Of a stretch of DNA of 64,000 bases, positions 16,939-25,886 are shown piece after piece. The DNA comes from Chelonobacter sp050613185 (GTDB lineage: Bacteria > Pseudomonadota > Gammaproteobacteria > Enterobacterales > Pasteurellaceae): assembly GCF_050613185.1 (NCBI RefSeq), contig NZ_CP192511.1, forward strand, positions 1,674,001-1,738,000, in the 5' to 3' direction. Below the pieces are notes generated by a model that was given only the letters and a program-made list of their open reading frames with translations, ran no database searches and was not told the origin of the DNA. Within the stretch, counting starts at the first letter, position 1. Each line of letters starts with the position of its first letter. The translations under genes were made by a program, and so were the position numbers.

Positions 16939-17631
16939 CTATTTTGTCTTAAAAAAACGAGCATATTGCCGCACCCTGAAATCAAGCGTATTGAATTCGG
17001 GATTTTCTGCTTTCAAGCGTTTATATTCCGCCATGCTGCCGACCGCACGGTTTGCCGCGCCGGAGGGGGCGGTGAGGGAAACTGTAGTCAAAGTGCGGTT
17101 TTGCCAGTCAAATTGATGAATGCGCGGCACGCTGTCATCAACCAACTTAAGGTGTAAACCTGCGCTTTTTAAATGCTGACGAAACAGATATTCCGGGCCG
17201 TTTTTGCTGTTGCCGCCGGTGAACAGCAGAGTGTTGATCCGCGGGTTGTCGCGTAAATAATCCAGCAACGGGCGCAGTTTGATCTGTTGCATTCCCGAAT
17301 CGGAAGCGTCAATCTTGACGCGGCGGCATTGTTCGACCATATCGCAAATGCCGATGTTATGTTGAATTAAAAAATGCTTACGCTGCTCAACCGCACTTTC
17401 ACTGTTTTCAAACAGAAAATCAATGGCGAAAATTTTTCCCAAGATTAACCAAAGCTGCCCGTCGCGGCTGCCGTAGCAAAAATCCACATCATCGGGTTTG
17501 AGCAAGCCTTGTGAAAAGCGTGGCGGCGGCAGCGTGCCGACAATCAGCTTGTCGGCAGTTGCCGGGATAAAAGGCGGATAGGGATGTCGGTGTAAAAACA
17601 CGTTAGCTGCGCTCACTGCGGTGATGTTCAC
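16939..17631 (-). CDS. Uracil-DNA glycosylase-superfamily protein
   Basis: 230 aa; the motif VGTLPPPRFS followed by DVDFCYGSRDGQLWLILGKIF corresponds to the G(S/T)xP and Y..xxFW segments of the hypoxanthine/uracil-DNA glycosylase family, so base-excision repair is likely. Residues LLFTGGNSKNGPEYLF occupy the region of the second active-site loop. The frame opens at a GTG inside argA (29-bp overlap); internal GTGs at 17616 and 17601 are equally plausible starts because GGAAGG lies too close to the first. Probably translated with argA. Confidence 0.7.
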   Translation of the reverse strand: MNITAVSAANVFLHRHPYPPFIPATADKLIVGTLPPPRFSQGLLKPDDVDFCYGSRDGQLWLILGKIFAIDFLFENSESAVEQRKHFLIQHNIGICDMVEQCRRVKIDASDSGMQQIKLRPLLDYLRDNPRINTLLFTGGNSKNGPEYLFRQHLKSAGLHLKLVDDSVPRIHQFDWQNRTLTTVSLTAPSGAANRAVGSMAEYKRLKAENPEFNTLDFRVRQYARFFKTK

Positions 17632-18961
17632 CTTCCTGCAAATTTTGAATCAAAATCTTGGATTTGCGCTGATAGTTGTAGTGTTCGCGTTTGTCTTTCG
17701 GCAAGTCGTCCACCTCGGCGATTTTGAAGCCGCGTTCTTGGAACCAATGCACGGTGCGGGTGGTCAGCACAAACAGTTGTTTGATTTTCAATTTGCGGGC
17801 GCGTTTTTGTAATTCTTCCAACAGGATATCGCCGCGCGAGGAATTGCGGTAATCCGGGTGCACCGCCACACACGCCATTTCCGCCATGCTTTCTTCCGCA
17901 TACACATTCAAGGCGGCACAGGCGATCACCACGCCGTCGCGTTCGATAATGGTGTAGTTGCCGATTTCCATCTCCAACTGTTCGCGTGAGCGTTTCACCA
18001 AAATCCCTTGTTGTTCGAACGGTTGAATCAAAGCCAGCAAACCGGCGATGTCTTGAATGGTGGCGAGGCGAACGGTTTCCGAACTTTCCATCGACACCTG
18101 TGTTCCGATCCCGTCACGGGAGAACAATTCTTGCAACAACGTGCCGTCCTCTTCGTAATTCAGTAGGTGGGAACGCTTAATTCCGGCACGGCTGACATCA
18201 ATCGCCGCTTGTAAAAAGCGCGCTTGCGAGCTGTGATAATGCCCGTTTTCGATTAACTCATGCAGATGAACCGCGGCACGTTGCGGGAATAAATCGGCGA
18301 TAATCTCGCCGTTTTCATCACGAATACCGTCATCGGCACAAAAGCCGATCAGTTTTTCCGCATTCAGTTTAATCGCCACTTGGGTGGCAATATCTTCAAA
18401 CGGCATATTGAAATTTTCACCGGTCACCGACGCGCCGATTGGGCCGAGCAACACAATCGCGTCGTTATCCAACTGTTGCTTAATCGCTTTGATATCAATG
18501 CGACGGATTTTGCCGCTCAACAGATAATCCACACCGTCATCAACCCCAATCGGTTGGGCGATCACAAAATTGCCGCTAACCACATTGATACTGTTATTGC
18601 TGTGATTGCCGGCGTTAAAGGTGCGCACCGACAGACGGGCGCTGATGTCGAATTGCAGCTTGCCGACCACCTGCTTCACCAACTCTAAGGTTTCGACATC
18701 GGTGACGCGAATATTTTTATGATAGACAGGATCGATATTATGCGCTTGCAAGATTTCGTTGATTTGATGACGCACGCCGAACACCACCACCAGCTTGATA
18801 CCTAAACTATGTAATAGACTAATATCATTGATAATATTAATGAAGTTTTTTGAAGCGATGGTATCGCCGTCGAGCATAATCACAAAGGTTTTATCACGGT
18901 GCAGGCTGACGTAAGGCGTGGATTCTCTGAACCATTCGACTAATTCGGTATCGCGTATCAT
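17603..18961 (-). CDS. argA: N-acetylglutamate synthase
   Basis: First enzyme of arginine biosynthesis, making N-acetylglutamate from glutamate and acetyl-CoA in the cytoplasm. 452 aa (E. coli 443). N-terminal amino-acid-kinase-like domain (about 1-290: LDGDTIASKNF, VVVFGVRHQINEIL), C-terminal GNAT domain (about 300-445: ACVAVHPDYRNSSRGDILLEEL). The 3' end overlaps the next gene on the same strand. Confidence 0.95.
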   Translation of the reverse strand: MIRDTELVEWFRESTPYVSLHRDKTFVIMLDGDTIASKNFINIINDISLLHSLGIKLVVVFGVRHQINEILQAHNIDPVYHKNIRVTDVETLELVKQVVGKLQFDISARLSVRTFNAGNHSNNSINVVSGNFVIAQPIGVDDGVDYLLSGKIRRIDIKAIKQQLDNDAIVLLGPIGASVTGENFNMPFEDIATQVAIKLNAEKLIGFCADDGIRDENGEIIADLFPQRAAVHLHELIENGHYHSSQARFLQAAIDVSRAGIKRSHLLNYEEDGTLLQELFSRDGIGTQVSMESSETVRLATIQDIAGLLALIQPFEQQGILVKRSREQLEMEIGNYTIIERDGVVIACAALNVYAEESMAEMACVAVHPDYRNSSRGDILLEELQKRARKLKIKQLFVLTTRTVHWFQERGFKIAEVDDLPKDKREHYNYQRKSKILIQNLQEGEHHRSERS

Positions 18962-19057
18962 AATCGTCCTATCTAAACTGATTATTGAATAAATATGTTA
19001 TTATTTTGCATTTTTAATCAGATTAAGCAAGCAAAATAAGTAAATCCGTTCTTTGCC

Positions 19058-19095
19058 GACCACACTTTTCCCGTTTGCCATGGCAAAAGTGCGGT
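19058..19095 (-). terminator. USS-containing dyad downstream of glnE
   Basis: GACCACACTTTT (19058-19069) and AAAAGTGCGGTC (19084-19095) form a near-perfect dyad, one arm being a degenerate uptake signal, about 20 bp after the glnE stop. Paired uptake signals often serve as terminators in Pasteurellaceae. No clear T-run follows. Confidence 0.5.
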
Positions 19096-19115
19096 CAGTT
19101 TATTGGGGTTATGGT

Positions 19116-22031
19116 TTAGTTGGCAAACAGCATTTGCCACATTTCTCTGACAAACGCCCTTTCTACACTAAATTGCGCCTCGCTGACAATCGATTTTTTA
19201 CCGATCAGGTTTAAATGGTGAATTTCATTGCGTAAATCGACATAACAGCGCTTTAATTGTTTGGTTTGTACCGCACTTAACACGCCCGCCTCCGCCATGC
19301 TGTCGAAAATGCGCACGTTATCCGACCAACGGCTCAACTCAGGGTGAGTCGGGGTGTGCGCCAGCACCAAATATTGTGCGATAAACTCAATATCGGTGAT
19401 CCCGCCCGGATCGGTTTTAATATTAAATAAGCCGTTTTGGGTTTGGGCGAGGTGCCGATACATTTTTTCACGCATTTCACGCACCTCTGTTTTCAGCAGC
19501 GTAAGATCGCGCGGGGTGGCAAGCACATCGGCACGAATCTGCTCGAATTGCCGGCGAAGTGCGGTTTCGCCGTAAATCGCACGGGCACGCACCAACGCTT
19601 GTCGTTCCCAGGTCCACGCCTCTTGTTGCTGATATTGTTCGAATGCGGCGATACTGCTGACCAGCAAACCGGCAGCCCCCGACGGACGCAGGCGCATATC
19701 CACTTCGTACAACACGCCGGCACGGGTATTGATACTGAAAATGCTGATGATTTTTTGCGCCAGTCGCAGATAAAACTGGCTACCGTCGATACTACGCTTG
19801 CCGCCGACGGTTTGGCTGTTCGGCGGCGCGTCGTATAAAAACACCAAATCCAAATCGGAATTATAGCCCAGCTCAATTCCGCCCAGTTTGCCGTAGGCAA
19901 TCACTAAAAAGTTTTTCTGTCCGTCCCGCAAATGCTGTGGCGTGCCGAACCGTTGTACGGTCTGTTGCCATGCCAGATTGACCACGGCGCTGATAATCGC
20001 TTCCGCCAGATAAGTGAGATGATCGCTGACTTTCATCACCGGCAGCACCTCTAAAATATCGGCGGCGGCGGTGCGCAGCAGGGTGGCTTGTTTGAATTGG
20101 CGCAGGGCGTCGATTTGTTGTTCCTCGTCCTCTTGCGGAATGCGCAGCAGGTACTCCTTCAGCGTGTTGCGATAGTCGCTGAACGGCGGCGGATTAAACA
20201 GGGTTTTGTGATCTAACAATTCATCAAGCAAAATCGGATAATTGGCGACCTGTTCGGCGATCATCGGCGACGCGGCACTGAGGCGGATTAGCATTGCCAA
20301 CGCCGACGGGTGTTCCAACAGCAATTCCAAATAGGTGGTGCGGGTGACGATTTTGTTGAGGATATTCAAAATTTTCGGCAAGACGCTTTCAACCTGCGCA
20401 TGGGCGAACAGTTTATCCAGCAGGCGCGGCATTAGTTTGTTCAGCACCTCGCGCCCGCGTTGCCCGATATGACGGCGTTGCGTGTCGCGGTAAAATTGCG
20501 CCAGCGTTTGCTGCAAGCTTTGTTGTAACGCGTGGCTGAATGAATAGCTTTGCAAGTTATTGCTGAGATAATCCGCATTGTCGCCGAAATGCAAAAAATC
20601 GTTCCAAATCGAGTCGTTGTTTTGTTCTTCCTGACTTTCGTTTTCATCGCCGATCAACTGCTTGAACACATGGCGCACACTGTGTTGCTGCTGTTGCAAC
20701 ACGCGATAAAAACCGTTCCAATCTTCAATCGGGTAATTAAGCTGTTGCGTTTCGCCTTGTGCATTCAACACGGTAAATTGGCGGCAGGCGATCACTAACC
20801 GCACTTTATCCCGTTCGTTTTGCGGTAACAGTTGGGTTTGCTGATCGTTGATCGCCTGTAGCACGTTTTCCACCCGGCGCAAAAACAGATAGGCGGTGCG
20901 CAAGGCTTGTTCTTCTTGTGCTTCAAGCAAATTCAGTTCGACCAAGTGCGGTAGGATTTTGAGTAAGGAACGATGTTGCAAATCCGGTTCGCGCCCGCCG
21001 CGAATCAGTTGGAACACTTGTACGATAAACTCCACTTCGCGAATGCCGCCTGCGCCCAATTTGATGTTGTCCAGCAAGCCACGGCGACGGATTTCGCGCT
21101 CGATCATCGCTTTCATGTCGCGCAACGATTGGATCACGCTGAAATCAATGTAACGGCGGTAAATAAACGGCTTCAGCATGGTTTTCAGTTGTTGGTGATA
21201 GGGATTGCTGTCGTCCTCGCCCATCAGACGCGCTTTAATCATCGCATAGCGCTCCCAATCGCGTCCCTGTTCCTGATAGTAATCCTCCATCGCGGCAAAG
21301 CTCAACGCCAACGCCCCGGCATCGCCAAACGGGCGCAGGCGCATATCGGTGCGATAGACAAAGCCGTCGATGGTGTGTTGATCCAAGGCTTTGATAATCC
21401 GTTGCGCCAAGCGGATAAAAAACTGCGAATTATCGACACTGCGCCGCGCGCCGACGGTTTCGCCTTTTTCGGGGTAGGTGAAAATCAGATCAATATCGGA
21501 GGAAAAATTCAGCTCGAACCCGCCCAGTTTGCCCATGCCCAAAATCAGTAATGGCTGCGGCTGACCGCACTTGTTCATCGGCGTGCCCAATTCCTGACAG
21601 ATTTTCGGATAGAGCCAATCGCGCGTCGCCACAATCAGACTTTCCGCCAACTGCGAAAGTGCGGTAAAGTTCTGCTCCACCGTCATCAAATTCAAACTTT
21701 GACAAAAACTCAACGCCGCCATTTCCCGATTGCGAAAGCGGCGCAACAGCGCATAAAGCTGTTCTTCGGTTTCGACGCGGGCTAATTCCGCTTGCAAACG
21801 TGCGGGATAATCCGCACAACTTTGCAACGACGGCGGCTGCTGCGCCCATTGCGCGACTAAGTGCGGTTGTTTGTGCAACACATCGCTCATAAAATCCGAA
21901 AGGGAAAGTGCGGTTTGAAGCTGTTGCGCAAATTCGCTTTTGTCTAACAAAGCCACATCGGCAGCTTGCAACAAAGCCTGGAATTTTTCAGTAGGATAAG
22001 ACGGCTCGAGCGCCATTTTTTGTGACGACAT
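19116..22031 (-). CDS. glnE: Glutamine synthetase adenylyltransferase/deadenylase
   Basis: Bifunctional enzyme that adenylylates and deadenylylates glutamine synthetase in nitrogen control. 971 aa, the full family length (E. coli 946). Two nucleotidyltransferase domains: LGMGKLGGFELNFSSDIDLIF in the N-terminal half and AYGKLGGIELGYNSDLDLVF in the C-terminal half, each with the GG and DxD residues. Many uptake signals lie within the gene. Upstream of argA on the same strand. Confidence 0.96.
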   Translation of the reverse strand: MSSQKMALEPSYPTEKFQALLQAADVALLDKSEFAQQLQTALSLSDFMSDVLHKQPHLVAQWAQQPPSLQSCADYPARLQAELARVETEEQLYALLRRFRNREMAALSFCQSLNLMTVEQNFTALSQLAESLIVATRDWLYPKICQELGTPMNKCGQPQPLLILGMGKLGGFELNFSSDIDLIFTYPEKGETVGARRSVDNSQFFIRLAQRIIKALDQHTIDGFVYRTDMRLRPFGDAGALALSFAAMEDYYQEQGRDWERYAMIKARLMGEDDSNPYHQQLKTMLKPFIYRRYIDFSVIQSLRDMKAMIEREIRRRGLLDNIKLGAGGIREVEFIVQVFQLIRGGREPDLQHRSLLKILPHLVELNLLEAQEEQALRTAYLFLRRVENVLQAINDQQTQLLPQNERDKVRLVIACRQFTVLNAQGETQQLNYPIEDWNGFYRVLQQQQHSVRHVFKQLIGDENESQEEQNNDSIWNDFLHFGDNADYLSNNLQSYSFSHALQQSLQQTLAQFYRDTQRRHIGQRGREVLNKLMPRLLDKLFAHAQVESVLPKILNILNKIVTRTTYLELLLEHPSALAMLIRLSAASPMIAEQVANYPILLDELLDHKTLFNPPPFSDYRNTLKEYLLRIPQEDEEQQIDALRQFKQATLLRTAAADILEVLPVMKVSDHLTYLAEAIISAVVNLAWQQTVQRFGTPQHLRDGQKNFLVIAYGKLGGIELGYNSDLDLVFLYDAPPNSQTVGGKRSIDGSQFYLRLAQKIISIFSINTRAGVLYEVDMRLRPSGAAGLLVSSIAAFEQYQQQEAWTWERQALVRARAIYGETALRRQFEQIRADVLATPRDLTLLKTEVREMREKMYRHLAQTQNGLFNIKTDPGGITDIEFIAQYLVLAHTPTHPELSRWSDNVRIFDSMAEAGVLSAVQTKQLKRCYVDLRNEIHHLNLIGKKSIVSEAQFSVERAFVREMWQMLFAN

Positions 22032-22098
22032 AGAAATCCTAAAAAGACAATAAAAGTATGGTCAATTTAGCATATGGCGTAAAGAAATGGGGAGAAAA

Positions 22099-22374
22099 TT
22101 ATTGCGCTTTCAGTAGCGCCACCAATTCCGCTTCGGTTTTACAGCTTTTCACCATGTCCACTTCTTCCGGGCTGAGGTGCATGAGTACGATGTATTCGCC
22201 GTTTTTATCAATACCGGTGATAAATTCGCCGTCTTGCGAGCCTTTTCCACCGTATTCGATACGCTCGCAGAAGGTGAGCATGGCTTGCTCGAGGCGTTGG
22301 GCGGCTAAAGTGCGGTCGGCGATGTATTGCTCGGCTTCGCTTGCAGGAATCATATAAGCGTCAACTTTGACCAT
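22099..22374 (-). CDS. Small conserved-looking cytoplasmic protein, unknown function
   Basis: 91 aa, acidic, no signal or membrane segment. It begins MVKVDAYMIPASEAEQYIAD and ends EEVDMVKSCKTEAELVALLKAQ. The composition and start are those of a real protein and the frame has normal codon use, but I do not recognise a family. It has no strong ribosome site and lies between glnE and a small lipoprotein gene on the same strand. Confidence 0.7.
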   Translation of the reverse strand: MVKVDAYMIPASEAEQYIADRTLAAQRLEQAMLTFCERIEYGGKGSQDGEFITGIDKNGEYIVLMHLSPEEVDMVKSCKTEAELVALLKAQ

Positions 22375-22464
22375 CGGTTGGTATTTTTCTATTTTTTCAT
22401 TATTAACTCCGATTAAAAGAAAAGTAAGGTTGGTGGTTATTAACGTGGGTTTAGAGGCGTTTAA

Positions 22465-22482
22465 GGCGGGCTTAAACCCGCC
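22465..22482 (-). terminator. Hairpin downstream of the glycine-zipper lipoprotein
   Basis: GGCGGG (22465-22470) and CCCGCC (22477-22482) with a 6-nt loop, just after the stop of the gene ending at 22491. No long T-run, so efficiency is uncertain. Confidence 0.5.
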
Positions 22483-22490
22483 TGTCAGTC

Positions 22491-22694
22491 TTAGTCGATT
22501 TGGCTGCCGATAACGCCGCCTAACGCCGCACCACCTAAAGTTGCGCCGGTGCTGTTACCAATGACATTCCCCGCAACGCCACCGACAGCTGCGCCAATTG
22601 CAGTATTTTTTTGCCTGGTCGTCATATTAGAGCAACCTGCCGCAAATAACAAGACTAGGGCTAAGATAGAAGATTTAAATGCAATTTTTTTCAT
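22491..22694 (-). CDS. Small glycine-zipper lipoprotein (OsmB-like)
   Basis: 67 aa outer-membrane lipoprotein candidate. Signal peptide with lipobox FAAG-C (Cys21), then a glycine-zipper domain (IGAAVGGVAGNVIGNSTGAT and AALGGVIGSQID), as in OsmB and YcfJ-type proteins. Such proteins are small envelope-stress or osmotic-response lipoproteins; the precise role here is unknown. Confidence 0.85.
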   Translation of the reverse strand: MKKIAFKSSILALVLLFAAGCSNMTTRQKNTAIGAAVGGVAGNVIGNSTGATLGGAALGGVIGSQID

Positions 22695-22807
22695 ATAGAC
22701 TCCTAATTTATGGAATAAATCGTGATCAGGATAGCAAAATAAGCGTAAGTTTAGCGTATTTTAATATAAAAATATATTTTTGAAATAGAGTTGAAACTTC
22801 AAATGAA

Positions 22808-22844
22808 AGGAAAAGGGCAGCCGTCAGGTGTTCGAGGCTGCCGT
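22808..22844 (-). terminator. tyrS terminator
   Basis: Stem GGCAGCC (22816-22822) with GGCTGCC (22836-22842), followed on the minus strand by a T-rich CTTTTCC stretch, 20 bp past the tyrS stop. Confidence 0.7.
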
Positions 22845-22864
22845 TTAATGAATATCGGAGATGA

Positions 22865-24052
22865 TTAACGCACGGTCACGCGGGCAAATTTGCGCTTACC
22901 GACTTGGTAAACCGCACTTGAGGCACTGATCACCAATTTAGCGTCTTCCACTTTTTCACCGTCGATTTTCACACCGCCTTGTTGCACCATGCGATTGGCT
23001 TCGGAGGTGGAGGCGACTAAGCCGGCTTCTTTTAATAAGTTTGCCAAACCGATTTCGCCTTGGAATTCAAATTCCGGCATTTCGTCCGGCATTGCGCCTT
23101 TTTGGAAACGGTTGATAAAGGTTTGTTCCGCCGCGTCAGCGTCGGCTTCGCTGTGGAAACGGGCGATAATCTCTTTTGCTAATAAGACTTTTAGATCGCG
23201 CGGATTTTTGCCGTTGGCGACGTCTTGTTTGAATTGGGCGATTTCGCTGAGCGGGCGGAAAGAGAGCAGATCATACCAGCGCCACATTAACTCATCGGAG
23301 ATCGACATCACTTTGCCGAACATCTCGTCCGGCGCTTCGCTGATACCGATGTAGTTGCCGAGGGATTTCGACATTTTTTTCTCACCGTCTAAGCCTTCCA
23401 ATAATGGTAAGGTGATTGCGACTTGTGGTTTTTGTCCGGCGGATTTTTGTAATTCGCGCCCGACAAGCAGGTTGAATTTTTGGTCTGTGCCGCCCAATTC
23501 CACGTCCGCTTGTAACGCCACCGAATCGTGCCCTTGCAGCAACGGATAGATAAATTCATGAATCGCAATCGGTTGGTTGTTGGTGAAACGTTTTTTGAAA
23601 TCATCACGTTCTAACATCCGCGCCACGGTATAATTCGAGGCAAGGCGGATCATGCCTTCCGTGCCCAATTGCCCTAACCAATCGGAATTGAACACGATTT
23701 TGGTTTTTTGCGGATCAAGAATTTTGAAAATTTGCTGTTTGTAGGTTTCCGCATTGGCAAGCACGTCTTCGCGCGTTAATGGCGGGCGGGTGGTGTTTTT
23801 GCCGGACGGATCGCCGACCATACCGGTGAAATCACCGATCAAGAAATAGACTTCGTGCCCTAGCTGTTGGAATTGGCGTAATTTATTTAACACCACGGTA
23901 TGTCCCAAGTGAATATCCGGCGCAGTCGGATCAGCCCCCAACTTAATGCGTAACGGACGATTTTCTTTCAGTTTTTCAATTAAATCCGCTTCGGAAAGCA
24001 CTTCTTCGACACCGCGTTTCAGCTCGGCGAGCACAGTATTTAACTCAGTCAT
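22865..24052 (-). CDS. tyrS: Tyrosyl-tRNA synthetase
   Basis: Class I aminoacyl-tRNA synthetase charging tRNA-Tyr, 395 aa. HIGH-type motif HLGH at residues 48-51 and KMSKS in the middle of the protein (GLDGEKKMSKSLGN), followed by a C-terminal S4 domain (LVASTSEANRMVQQGGVKID). The length and the HLGH variant fit the TyrS type common in Pasteurellaceae rather than the longer E. coli enzyme. The gene stands alone. Confidence 0.95.
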   Translation of the reverse strand: MTELNTVLAELKRGVEEVLSEADLIEKLKENRPLRIKLGADPTAPDIHLGHTVVLNKLRQFQQLGHEVYFLIGDFTGMVGDPSGKNTTRPPLTREDVLANAETYKQQIFKILDPQKTKIVFNSDWLGQLGTEGMIRLASNYTVARMLERDDFKKRFTNNQPIAIHEFIYPLLQGHDSVALQADVELGGTDQKFNLLVGRELQKSAGQKPQVAITLPLLEGLDGEKKMSKSLGNYIGISEAPDEMFGKVMSISDELMWRWYDLLSFRPLSEIAQFKQDVANGKNPRDLKVLLAKEIIARFHSEADADAAEQTFINRFQKGAMPDEMPEFEFQGEIGLANLLKEAGLVASTSEANRMVQQGGVKIDGEKVEDAKLVISASSAVYQVGKRKFARVTVR

Positions 24053-24249
24053 AATGTTCTCAAATGTGATTGGCTATTGATAAAGAATAAACGGATTATT
24101 ATAAGCATAAAAATGCAAATAGAAAGGGTTAATCCTGAGAAATTGGCAAAAGCCAAGACTTGAATTTTGTCGTTGTGGATTTATACGGCGAGAAAGGGGC
24201 GAACCTGTTAAAGCTTGTTTCTTTGGCAGTGGTGTCAGATGATATAAGA

Positions 24250-24267
24250 CCGCTGGGTTATCAGCGG
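24250..24267 (-). terminator. Hairpin overlapping the fic stop codon
   Basis: CCGCTG (24250-24255) and CAGCGG (24262-24267) enclose GGTTAT; the fic stop codon lies inside the stem. A plus-strand T-run follows, so it could also stop transcripts arriving from the tyrS side. Confidence 0.5.
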
Positions 24268-25598
24268 TTTTTGTCTTTTAACCGTTCAAGCAAATCATTC
24301 GGAGATATATAGCCGATCGTCTGTCCTGCTTTTAAACTGCCGAATAATTTTAGGTTGAGTAAGGTATTTAAATCTTTTCTTGCGGTATTTTCTGATATTC
24401 CATACTCGTTACTAATTTCTTTGGCAGTGAAAATATGTCCGGTTTCTTTTACGGCTTTTTGTAGTATTTGTATTTGTCTATGGTTTAGCGTTTCTTTCTC
24501 AGTATAGCGTGAAATAATTGCGCTGAACTCTTTGAAGCTGCTTTGTTTATCATTGACGTATTTTTCTAAATCATTGATAGCGCGCTTGATGATTTCCGCT
24601 TGGTAATACAGAAAATAGGTCATATCTAATTCGTCGGTTTCAGTGTAGATATACGCTTTGGCATAAGATTTCGCTGCATTTTTAAGCAACCTACTAATGG
24701 AAATATACTCAAATAGCCAATAGCCATTTTTTAACATAAACCAATAAAACAATGCTCTTGCTGTTCTGCCGTTGCCATCGCCGAAAGGGTGTATATAACC
24801 GATCAAAAAATGTAAAATAATCGCTTTGATAACAGGGTGAATGAATAACGTATTTTCGCCATTATGACTAGCGTTTGCGAATTCACAAAAATTATTCATT
24901 AATGCGATCAGTTCGTTATGTGGCGGTGGCTGATGTATGATGTTGCCATCATAATCGGCAATATAAACTTCATCATCGCTTCTGAATTCGCCGGGAATTG
25001 CATTATTTTCTATGGCATTCTCTGTCGCTATACGGTGCAATTTTAAAATCATGCTGACGGATAATGGTTCATATTTTAAGTTTATTGCTTCTTGCATTAA
25101 ATAATAATTATTCAAAATCATCATTTCATCTTTGTTTTTGGGTGTTCTTTCCGTTTCTAGCATCTCTTTCGCCACTTTTCTGGTGGTTACTGCACCTTCA
25201 AGTTGAGCCGAAGTGATTGCCTCTTCCATAATCAATGACTTTAATAAAAAATGATTTTGTTCGGATTTACTCAAGCCGGTTAAATTGTTTGTCCTGACGC
25301 TTCCGCCACTATTTTTATCAATGTAATGCAACAGTGATTGCAAGGAATTTGGGACGCAAAAAGAAAAGGTAAGGTTACCGATAGGGATAACACTCATCAG
25401 GGAATTGCGGCTCATTTTTGTTGCAAGCCAACCTAGTTCGCTATTTTTCGGATAAATTCGCTTGAATTTATCCCAATGCAGATACCGCCCTTTTTCATCG
25501 GTGGCGTTAAATTTTGGCAATGCGAGCCAATCTTCTATATTGATACTTCTGAAAAACGGCATTAACTCAATCAATGGCTTCGGTTTGGATATTCTCAT
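24261..25598 (-). CDS. Fic-domain protein with N-terminal inhibitory motif and C-terminal winged helix
   Basis: Predicted protein AMPylase (or related nucleotidyl transferase), 445 aa. Catalytic motif HPFGDGNGRTAR at about 269-280 is intact. The inhibitory motif SAQLEG (S/TxxxEG) near residue 130 lies N-terminal to it, marking a class II Fic protein whose activity is held in check in cis. Residues about 375-430 form a DNA-binding winged helix (FTAKEISNEYGISENTARKD). More AT-rich than its neighbours and with few uptake signals, so possibly acquired. A perfect inverted repeat sits just before the start. Confidence 0.9.
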   Translation of the reverse strand: MRISKPKPLIELMPFFRSINIEDWLALPKFNATDEKGRYLHWDKFKRIYPKNSELGWLATKMSRNSLMSVIPIGNLTFSFCVPNSLQSLLHYIDKNSGGSVRTNNLTGLSKSEQNHFLLKSLIMEEAITSAQLEGAVTTRKVAKEMLETERTPKNKDEMMILNNYYLMQEAINLKYEPLSVSMILKLHRIATENAIENNAIPGEFRSDDEVYIADYDGNIIHQPPPHNELIALMNNFCEFANASHNGENTLFIHPVIKAIILHFLIGYIHPFGDGNGRTARALFYWFMLKNGYWLFEYISISRLLKNAAKSYAKAYIYTETDELDMTYFLYYQAEIIKRAINDLEKYVNDKQSSFKEFSAIISRYTEKETLNHRQIQILQKAVKETGHIFTAKEISNEYGISENTARKDLNTLLNLKLFGSLKAGQTIGYISPNDLLERLKDKNR

Positions 25599-25602
25599 AT
25601 TG

Positions 25603-25632
25603 ACTAACTCATTTTTTTAAAATTGAGTTAGT
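25603..25632 (-). promoter_or_regulatory. Inverted repeat before fic (candidate operator)
   Basis: ACTAACTCA (25603-25611) and its exact complement TGAGTTAGT (25624-25632), 12-nt A/T spacer, only 4 bp before the fic start. The Fic protein's own winged helix makes autoregulation the obvious guess. Confidence 0.5.
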
Positions 25633-25714
25633 TAAACACTTTTTATAAAATTTGTCTAGGATTCGGGCAGGTTAAATTTCAGGCAAAAACTTCTTGTGGG
25701 TAAATCGGCATAGG

Positions 25715-25729
25715 GGCATAAAATGTTGG
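25715..25729 (-). repeat. Partial second copy of the sRNA core
   Basis: The 15-mer GGCATAAAATGTTGG here repeats exactly at 25787-25801. The sequence to its left (TTCTTGTGGG, 25691-25700) mirrors the terminator segment of the other copy, but the hairpin itself has decayed. Confidence 0.6.
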
Positions 25730-25761
25730 CGTGTTGTTGATTGGTCCATCAAATTTTAAGC

Positions 25762-25838
25762 AAAAAAAAAGCCTCTTGTGGGGAGAGGCATAAAATGTTG
25801 GAGTGATTATCTAGATTTATTCATGTTATCTAGTGATT
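25762..25838 (-). ncRNA. Putative Fur-repressed small RNA (RyhB/HrrF-like class)
   Basis: On the minus strand a Fur-box promoter leads into about 77 nt with no reading frame. It has a 5' hairpin (CTAGAT..ATCTAG, 25809-25832), a single-stranded segment CACTCCAACATTTTATGCC, and a textbook intrinsic terminator: stem GCCTCT/AGAGGC (25771-25789) followed by nine Ts (25762-25770). -10 CATTAT is at 25845-25850 and -35 TTGCTT at 25869-25874, spacing 18. This is the architecture of iron-sparing small RNAs. Sequence identity to a known sRNA cannot be judged here. Confidence 0.65.
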
Positions 25839-25840
25839 TA

Positions 25841-25860
25841 AATGATAATGGTTATCATTA
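25841..25860 (-). promoter_or_regulatory. Fur box
   Basis: TGATAAtggTTATCA flanked by AA/TT forms a perfect palindrome matching the Fur 7-1-7 consensus. It overlaps the -10 and spacer of the sRNA promoter, so iron-loaded Fur would repress it. The neighbouring sfsA gene ends, not starts, here. Confidence 0.8.
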
Positions 25861-25886
25861 ATTTGTGAAAGCAATATTACATTGTT

